Shown in pieces: positions 23,788-29,515 of a stretch of 29,515 nt of DNA. Under the pieces are notes generated by a model that saw nothing but the letters and a program-made list of their open reading frames with translations, was not told the origin of the DNA and did no database searches. A program made the translations under genes and the position numbers. Positions within the stretch are counted from its first letter, which is position 1. Every line of letters begins with the position of its first letter. This DNA comes from a virus: positions 1 through 29,515 of the IMG/VR virus record IMGVR_UViG_3300027708_000234; one strand, 5' to 3'.

Positions 23788-26700
23788 ATGGCGTCTAATA
23801 AGAAATCAGTCAACTTACTACCGGAATATTTAAAAACAGATAAGAATACTAAATTTTTATCTGCTACATTAGATCCGTTTATACAAACGCCACAACTCGA
23901 GCGCATTAGTGGTTTTGTGGGTTCGAAGATAACTCCTAATTACAATCCAACTACGGATTTTTATATTAAGGAAGATCTTCCTTTAAGAAAAGAATATTCT
24001 CTTGAACCGGGATTGGTATTTAAAGATCAATTTGCCACAGTTACTGATGTAGTTGGGTTTGATGATATCATTAATGAAATCAGTATGCAAGGAGGAAAAA
24101 CTGAAAATCTTGATCACTTATTTAGATCAAAGTTTTATTCATACGATCCTCACATTGATTGGGATAAACTAGTAAACTATAATCAATACTATTGGCTACC
24201 CAATGGACCAGATGCAATCACTATTGATGGATCTTCACCTAGTAGCTTGTTTACTGTTAACTTTGCAGGTGCTGCTACATATGTTATGCCTAATGGTTAT
24301 GCATTAAGTAACGGCATGAAGATTCGATTTGGTTTAAATGTAACACCAAATTTGTATAGAGATAAAGAGTATTATGTTGAGGGAGTTGGAAATAGCATTA
24401 AATTAATTGCAGCTACACTATTAACAGTTAATGAATCAGCCGCAGGGTTATATAATGAAACATTTGATAGTACTGGTTTTGATAGCTATCCCTTTGATGG
24501 TAGTAAAAAGTTACCAGTAACTCCTGAATATATTACAATTAATAGAGCAAGCAATGATTTAAATCCTTGGTCTCGTTACAATAGATGGTTTCATGGTGAA
24601 ATTATTCGTATTTCTGCTGAAATCAATAATCAAGCTGTAGTGTATCCGTTAAAATCTAGAGCACAACGCCCTGTTATTGAATTTAAACCTAACTTACAAC
24701 TATACAATTTTGGTAATTTAGGAATTAAAAATATTGATATAATCGACACTGATACTGACAATGTATTTGCTAAAGTTGACGGCACTTTTGGATACTATGT
24801 TGACGGTGTATTACTTGAAAAAGGTAATAGAGTAATATTCAATGCTGATCCATTAGTACGTAATAAAATTTATCGTGTAAATTATGACGTTGCAACTAAT
24901 CCACCAACTCTTAGATTAGTTGAGGATCATTCTGCAACTGAGTTAGAATCAGTTGCTGTAAATTATGGTACAGTAAATCAAGGAACAAGTTGGCATTATA
25001 CAAATCAGAAAAATGATGCCGGTATTGAAGAAACAAAATGGTGGAAGTCTCAACAACACACTACAGTAAATCAAGCACCCTTATTTGATCTATTTGCTAG
25101 CGATCCAACAAGTGTTGACGGAATTAGTTATAGTGGTCGATCTAGTTTCACTGGATCTAAGATATTCGGATATGACATAGGCACAGGGGCAGCTGATAGT
25201 GTGTTAGGGTTCCCGTTAAAATATCAAAATAGTGTAGGCGTAGGAAGTTATCTATTTAAAAATTACTTCATGTCGGACACTATTGGTATTACTAATTCTA
25301 AGAATGTAAGTTCGGTTATTTCAGCCGGCACAACTTATTTTAAATTTGAAGGCACGCTAACTAATGTGTGGACTGTTGCGGCCGATTATCAAACACCAAT
25401 TATTGAAATTCAAAAAATTGTAACTGCTACAAATGTATTAAAACTTGCATCGTTAACTACTACTGCAACTTCGGTAGTCACTTCAGTTAACAGCAGAGTA
25501 GTTAATTCTACACTTGCAGAAGATGGAATAACTGTTACTATTAGTTCTTCTACAGTTGTTAACGCCAACGACACCGTTTCTTTTGAAATTACATCTGACG
25601 GTATACCTAATAAAAATGGATTTTATAAAACGCCATTAGGACTAACTAACAATCCGTTAAACGGTCCTATAACTGATATGACACTAAGCGAGTTAAGTGA
25701 TCATGTATCGACAATGGTTAATCGTACCTTGGCGTTTTCAGGAATATTTCCTGGAGTAAGCAACCTTAGAGATTTAAGTGACTATAGTAAATATGGTACT
25801 CGATTAATTATCAACGCTAATCCAATCGCTTTTTCTCAAATATTTTTAGGCAAAAAAGAACATAATGTAGTCGATTCTATTCGTCAAGCATCTGATCAAT
25901 ATAATCAGTTCAAGATGAACCTATTGAAATCAATGCTTAATGTTGATAACAATCTAACTCCGGCTGATGCACTTGATCAAATATTAACTTCTATTAATTC
26001 TAATAAAGATTCTCGTTCTCTATACTATACTTCTGATATGTTAGGATATGGTTCAGATAAAATTATAAGAAAATATACAGTTAAGTCAATATATGATATT
26101 TTTCCAATTGGAATTAATTTTGATTTATCAAAATTAAGTTTTCAATCGGTACTAGTATATCTCAATGATGTACAACTTATCTATGGTACCAATTATTCTT
26201 TCAATACAATTGATGAAAGAATATTAATTTCTACCCCTCTCACAATAGGTGATGTAGTATCTATTCATTATTATGCAAATACTCAGGGTGCTTATATTCC
26301 TGCAACTCCTAGTAAATTAGGATTGTGGCCAAAATATGAACCTGCGTTATATAATGAAACCACATACAATAGTGATGTTACAGTGGCTGTTATCCGTGGT
26401 CACGATGGTAGCATTATGAAAGCCTATGATGATTATAGAGACGCTATTATTCTTGAATTTGAAAAACGTATCTATAACAACATCAAAGTAACTTATAATT
26501 CTAAAATTTTTGATATTACGGCATCGATGCCTGGCGCATTTAGAGAAAGCAGATATTCTTTATCCGATGTCACTGACATTTTAACAAAAGATTTTATCAA
26601 GTGGACGGGTGTATATAATATTGATGCAACCACTAACAATATAACTAACGAGGGTAATTTATATAACTGGAATTATGGTAGTATGGTTAATCCCTTTTCA

Positions 26701-29515
26701 AATAAACCTGTTCCAGGATACATACGGGGGATATACAAGCATTTTTATGATACTGACCGTCCTGACATTCGTCCGTGGGAGATGCTAGGATTCTCTAGTG
26801 CCCCAACTTGGTGGTACGATCAATACGGTGATACAGTAACGTCAACCAATACTAATTTATGGTCTGATTTAGAAACAGGAACAGTAAATGACCCAGCCGG
26901 AGCATATATCTTATCAGCATATGCAAGACCCGGCTTGTCTGAAATTATCCCAGTTAATGATACCGGAGTGTTAAAAGATCCATCATTTATTTTTGGTGCT
27001 TATCCAGAATATTCTAATAAGATTGCCAATTGGAAATTTGGCGACCAGGGACCAGCAGAAACTGCATGGAGAAGAAGTAGTTACTGGCCGTTTGCTGCTA
27101 ACGTTGCAGCAGCATTACTTGATCCTTGCTCTTATACTGCATTGATGTATGACGTTAGTTCTGAAACTTTTAACGTACCGGGACAAGTAACTTATTCGGA
27201 TAATCTTTACATAAATCCCAGCAAGTTGAAAATAGACGGCGAATCTCAAATTGCCGGTTATGGAGTTTATGTTGTTGAGCATGGAAAGAGTAAAGATTTA
27301 AATTATGTTGCATCTTTAAAACAAGATTTATCTTACATTAATTTTAACTTATTCCATAAATTAGGAGGATTTGCCAGCAAGGATAAGCTTCAGGTTATTA
27401 TTGACTCGGTGGATCCTATATCTCAATCTCAAGGGGCAATTCTTCCACCTGAAGATTATACGTTGCTATTAAATGTAAGTAATCCAATTAAGTCTGCTAG
27501 TATCTCAGGTGTAATTATTCAAAAATTTGAAGGCAAATTTATTATTAAAGGTTATGATAAATCTAATCCTTACTTTGAAATTTTTAAACCACTAAAAACT
27601 TCTTCATCGGGTGCTATTACTATTGGCGGTAAATCAGCGGCATTTACTGAATGGACAGGTACAGTAAATAATGGCAACCGCGGTCTTGTTGCAATTGACA
27701 TTACATCTACTACAGCTAATACTACCCATTATTACAAGCAAGGTCAAATTGTAAGATACAATGGAAAGTATTATGTAGTAAAAATTGGACATACTGCACA
27801 ACCTACTTTTGATCTGACATATTTTCAAGGACTTCCTTCATTACCGATGACTGGCGGTGCAACAGTCGAAACAACTAATAAATTTGAACCAACCGTAACT
27901 CGAATTTCTTATGGTACTAATTTTTCTACAATTCAAGATGTTTACGATGTGCTGGTCGGATATGGTGCATTCTTAGAAAAGCAAGGATTTATTTTTGACG
28001 AATATAATAATGATTTGGGAGAAATTGTTGATTGGAAATTCACCGGAAAGGAATTCTTATTCTGGAGCACACAGAATTGGGCTGATGGTAACCTAATTAC
28101 ATTAAGCCCATTTGCTGATTATTTAAAATATTCATATATCGATTCTATTGTTGATGATATTTCTACAGGAAAATATGAATACAGTTTATTAAAAGCTGAT
28201 GGTACATCATTTCCTATTGATAAATTCCGTTTATCAAGAGAAGATGGTGTTTGTACAATTAATACAATTGATACGTTAGACGGTATGTTCTTTGCTACAT
28301 TAAATTCTGTACAAAAAGAACATGCAATGGTTTTTAACAATTCTACAATATTCAATGATACTATATATGATATAGAAACAGGATATAAACAACGAAGAAT
28401 TAAACTATCTGGATTTAGAACCGCTAATTGGAATGGTGATTTATCTAGTCCTGGATTTGTTTATGATTCTGTTAATATCACTGATTGGTCGGCATATAAA
28501 ACATATCTACCAGGAAAAGTAGTTCGTTATAATGGCTCATACTATGAATCTAATGTTAAGATTATCGGCGATGCTGTATTTGATTTTGCCAAATGGGCCA
28601 AATTAGATGGTAAACCAGTGTCTAATTTGTTACCTAATTTTGATTATAAAATTGATCAGTTTGAAGATTTTTATAGTTTAGATATTGATAATTTTGATGC
28701 TGCTGAACAGCAATTAGCACAACATCTTATTGGATACACACCTCGTACATATCTTAATAATATTTTTTCTAACTCTATTAGTCAGTATAAATTTTATCAA
28801 GGATTTATTAGAGAAAAAGGTACTAAAAGGGCCATTGACAAATTATCTAAAGTTGGAAAATTTTCTCGTCAAGGTGATATAACATTCAACGAAGACTGGG
28901 CATTTAGAGTAGGTAACTACGGAAGTTTCAATACTTATAAAGAAATTGAATTTACACTAAACGAAGTTACTACTTTAGAAAATCCAGTACTTGTTAAGTT
29001 TGTTAATAATATACCAACTAATGCTAATCCTTTAGTTAGTTATGTACCTGCATCGTCTCTTTTATTAACGCCTGACGATTATACTGTAGACACAACATTT
29101 ACTACAGTCGCAGGAACATTAGTTAATAATAATTTAGAATTAACTAACGCAGGTTATGTACGATCTGATGATGTTACCGTTACCGCATATAACAAAAATA
29201 GTTTATTAGATATTGCAAATAATGAATTAATTCAAGAAGGTAATACTGTTTGGTTAGGATTTTTAGAGAATGGTGATTGGGGAATTCGTAGATACTCTCG
29301 CCAAACTGCTAAAATTGCAGGTGTATATATAAGTTCTCCGGCAATTGATATTACATTTTCTACCGATATTAATCATGGGCTATCAGTAGGTGATATTGTT
29401 TCGGTAGTTAAATTTAATGAACAGGTGAATGGAATACACATTGTAACTGCTATTCCTCGATTAGATCAATTTACAGTAGCATCTACTTTAAGTACTATTG
29501 TTAATGCAGACTTAT
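23788..29515 (+). CDS. Giant virion/baseplate wedge protein in gp7 position (partial, C-terminus off the right edge)
   Basis: An ATG one base after the gp6 stop opens a frame with no stop to the window edge, at least 1909 codons. It begins MASNKKSVNLLPEYLKTDKN, a start seen in giant structural proteins of marine T4-like phages. Recurring segments include YSYDPHIDWDKLVNYNQYYW (about 116-135), RGIYKHFYDTDRPDIRPWEM (about 980-999) and WKFGDQGPAETAWRRSSYWP (about 1082-1101). FYQGFIREKGTKRAIDKLSK lies at about 1670-1689. The region between is Asn/Thr/Ile-rich and beta-strand-like. T4 has gp7 (1032 aa) after gp6, so a wedge role is likely by synteny, but I see no specific gp7 motif. A weak GCGGAA precedes the start, and coupling to gp6 is likely. 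Confidence 0.7.
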   Translation, partial: MASNKKSVNLLPEYLKTDKNTKFLSATLDPFIQTPQLERISGFVGSKITPNYNPTTDFYIKEDLPLRKEYSLEPGLVFKDQFATVTDVVGFDDIINEISMQGGKTENLDHLFRSKFYSYDPHIDWDKLVNYNQYYWLPNGPDAITIDGSSPSSLFTVNFAGAATYVMPNGYALSNGMKIRFGLNVTPNLYRDKEYYVEGVGNSIKLIAATLLTVNESAAGLYNETFDSTGFDSYPFDGSKKLPVTPEYITINRASNDLNPWSRYNRWFHGEIIRISAEINNQAVVYPLKSRAQRPVIEFKPNLQLYNFGNLGIKNIDIIDTDTDNVFAKVDGTFGYYVDGVLLEKGNRVIFNADPLVRNKIYRVNYDVATNPPTLRLVEDHSATELESVAVNYGTVNQGTSWHYTNQKNDAGIEETKWWKSQQHTTVNQAPLFDLFASDPTSVDGISYSGRSSFTGSKIFGYDIGTGAADSVLGFPLKYQNSVGVGSYLFKNYFMSDTIGITNSKNVSSVISAGTTYFKFEGTLTNVWTVAADYQTPIIEIQKIVTATNVLKLASLTTTATSVVTSVNSRVVNSTLAEDGITVTISSSTVVNANDTVSFEITSDGIPNKNGFYKTPLGLTNNPLNGPITDMTLSELSDHVSTMVNRTLAFSGIFPGVSNLRDLSDYSKYGTRLIINANPIAFSQIFLGKKEHNVVDSIRQASDQYNQFKMNLLKSMLNVDNNLTPADALDQILTSINSNKDSRSLYYTSDMLGYGSDKIIRKYTVKSIYDIFPIGINFDLSKLSFQSVLVYLNDVQLIYGTNYSFNTIDERILISTPLTIGDVVSIHYYANTQGAYIPATPSKLGLWPKYEPALYNETTYNSDVTVAVIRGHDGSIMKAYDDYRDAIILEFEKRIYNNIKVTYNSKIFDITASMPGAFRESRYSLSDVTDILTKDFIKWTGVYNIDATTNNITNEGNLYNWNYGSMVNPFSNKPVPGYIRGIYKHFYDTDRPDIRPWEMLGFSSAPTWWYDQYGDTVTSTNTNLWSDLETGTVNDPAGAYILSAYARPGLSEIIPVNDTGVLKDPSFIFGAYPEYSNKIANWKFGDQGPAETAWRRSSYWPFAANVAAALLDPCSYTALMYDVSSETFNVPGQVTYSDNLYINPSKLKIDGESQIAGYGVYVVEHGKSKDLNYVASLKQDLSYINFNLFHKLGGFASKDKLQVIIDSVDPISQSQGAILPPEDYTLLLNVSNPIKSASISGVIIQKFEGKFIIKGYDKSNPYFEIFKPLKTSSSGAITIGGKSAAFTEWTGTVNNGNRGLVAIDITSTTANTTHYYKQGQIVRYNGKYYVVKIGHTAQPTFDLTYFQGLPSLPMTGGATVETTNKFEPTVTRISYGTNFSTIQDVYDVLVGYGAFLEKQGFIFDEYNNDLGEIVDWKFTGKEFLFWSTQNWADGNLITLSPFADYLKYSYIDSIVDDISTGKYEYSLLKADGTSFPIDKFRLSREDGVCTINTIDTLDGMFFATLNSVQKEHAMVFNNSTIFNDTIYDIETGYKQRRIKLSGFRTANWNGDLSSPGFVYDSVNITDWSAYKTYLPGKVVRYNGSYYESNVKIIGDAVFDFAKWAKLDGKPVSNLLPNFDYKIDQFEDFYSLDIDNFDAAEQQLAQHLIGYTPRTYLNNIFSNSISQYKFYQGFIREKGTKRAIDKLSKVGKFSRQGDITFNEDWAFRVGNYGSFNTYKEIEFTLNEVTTLENPVLVKFVNNIPTNANPLVSYVPASSLLLTPDDYTVDTTFTTVAGTLVNNNLELTNAGYVRSDDVTVTAYNKNSLLDIANNELIQEGNTVWLGFLENGDWGIRRYSRQTAKIAGVYISSPAIDITFSTDINHGLSVGDIVSVVKFNEQVNGIHIVTAIPRLDQFTVASTLSTIVNADL

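Noticed and set aside
1-29515. CRISPR arrays, insertion sequences, integrase or attachment sites
   Set aside because: No regularly spaced repeats, transposase motifs or tRNA-end duplications were seen on reading the window.

Overview
This window is part of the genome of a T4-like contractile-tailed phage (Caudoviricetes, former T4-like Myoviridae). The evidence is a nearly continuous run of T4 core genes: prohead protease (gp21), gp67-like prohead core protein, portal (gp20), tape measure, gp26/gp51-like hub assembly proteins, gp46/gp47 recombination nuclease, late sigma factor gp55, and baseplate genes (gp48/54-like, gp53-like, hub, gp5, gp25, gp6, and a giant protein in the gp7 position). 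The DNA is AT-rich, and the protein styles recall marine T4-like phages such as cyanophages and pelagiphages. No host-diagnostic gene is present, so the host is left open. All functional calls come from reading motifs; no database search was run.

Layout. (1) 1-5681, minus strand, late head/tail module: tape measure > gp20 > small 82-aa protein > acidic gp67-like protein > gp21 (runs off the left edge). (2) 5756-6855, plus strand: a gp26-like gene followed by a short gp51-position ORF with no good start of its own. They are joined by what looks like a textbook -1 ribosomal frameshift signal: slippery T TTT TTC, a 6-nt spacer and a perfect 14-bp stem. (3) 6852-7703, minus strand: a Pro/Ala/Thr-rich protein with an N-terminus like T4 capsid-targeting leaders and an exact TATAAATA late promoter. 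(4) 7743-8210, minus strand: no credible gene, but many complementary helices; I read it as a structured non-coding RNA ending in an intrinsic terminator. (5) 8212-12882, minus strand, early/replication operon: gp55 > gp47 > gp46 > two small basic proteins (one histone H1-like) > GIY-YIG nuclease > the RNA. A consensus sigma70 promoter (TTGACA-16-TATAAT) sits upstream of gp55. (6) 13000-29515, plus strand, late baseplate module, running off the right edge inside a giant ORF (at least 1909 codons).

How it fits together. The host-type promoter would make gp55, which redirects RNA polymerase to TATAAATA-like late promoters. Such motifs (exact or one mismatch) precede the tape-measure, gp26-like, 7703, gp67-like, 82-aa, gp25 and gp6 genes. 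gp46/47 supplies recombination and replication functions. The late modules build the prohead (gp20, gp67-like, gp21) and the baseplate and tail. The gp5-like spike carries a C-terminal GH19-type muramidase/chitinase-like domain rather than the internal lysozyme of T4. The most interesting points are the frameshift cassette and the structured RNA next to the GIY-YIG nuclease.
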